Positions 13,864 through 13,957 of a DNA stretch of 13,957 nucleotides are shown here, in pieces. Made by a program: the position numbers and the translations under genes. Source of the DNA: Ruminococcus sp. UBA7477 (lineage in GTDB: Bacteria; Bacillota; Clostridia; Oscillospirales; Ruminococcaceae); NCBI GenBank assembly GCA_002479715.1, contig DLOT01000061.1, forward strand, positions 7,976-21,932, given 5' to 3'. Each line of letters begins with the position of its first letter. Positions within the stretch are counted from its first letter, which is position 1. Under the pieces are notes generated by a model. The model worked only from the letters and a program-made list of their open reading frames with translations, did not search any database and was not told the DNA's origin.

Positions 13864-13957
13864 AAAAAGCTTTCTGCATACAATTGTCCGATATGTCGGG
13901 AACTGACCAAAGATCAGCGTATCGACGAGGACATAAATATATAATAGACGTTCTGCG
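13864..13957 (-). other. Upstream region of the membrane glycosyltransferase gene
   Basis: About 90 nt to the window edge. A possible minus-strand promoter has -35 TTGGTC and -10 ACAATT at 17-nt spacing, and a short CCGA/TCGG inverted repeat (13887-13898) falls in its spacer. Both are weak. No gene was recognised. Confidence 0.3.

Overview
The window is a chromosomal segment from a low-to-mid GC Gram-positive anaerobe. It is most likely a member of class Clostridia, plausibly a Ruminococcaceae/Oscillospiraceae-type gut bacterium. This rests on strong GGAGG-type ribosome binding sites, frequent GTG/TTG starts, sigma-A promoters with extended -10 elements, a TatD-associated radical SAM protein, a Firmicutes-type ECF energizing module followed by truA, and a cytoplasmic GH113-like hydrolase. 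The assignment to class is inference from protein character, not from a search. No rRNA, tRNA, CRISPR array, insertion sequence, prophage or recognisable defence gene was seen.

Layout. (1) Positions 1-7998, minus strand, one long same-direction gene train read right to left: ruvC - ruvA - ruvB - glmM - class I SAM methyltransferase - TatD-associated radical SAM protein - a 53-codon highly charged small ORF - ecfA1 - ecfA2 - ecfT - truA (only its first 13 codons are inside the window). Gaps are mostly 1-40 nt; the largest is 83 nt, between the small ORF and ecfA1. A good promoter lies just upstream of ruvC (8057-8085). (2) Positions 7999-8515: a 517-nt AT-rich divergent intergenic region with promoters in both directions and a long murA leader with possible RNA structure. 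(3) Positions 8516-11149, plus strand: murA, a probable terminator, then walJ/yycJ-like metallo-beta-lactamase-fold protein and rlmH, which overlap by 4 nt. (4) Positions 11150-12249: an extended -10 promoter and a GH113-like glycoside hydrolase. (5) A 19-bp bidirectional terminator (12258-12301) separates this from a convergent multi-pass membrane glycosyltransferase-like gene (12321-13850, minus).

Functionally the window is mostly housekeeping: Holliday junction processing (RuvABC), peptidoglycan precursor supply (GlmM makes GlcN-1-P, MurA uses UDP-GlcNAc), the shared energizing module for vitamin uptake (EcfA1A2T), and RNA modification (TruA, RlmH, possibly the methyltransferase). Less routine elements are the 53-aa charged ORF beside the radical SAM gene, the methyltransferase without the expected catalytic cysteine, the murA leader, and the solitary GH113-like enzyme. 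I did not find a convincing new multi-gene system; the findings are modest and scored accordingly.
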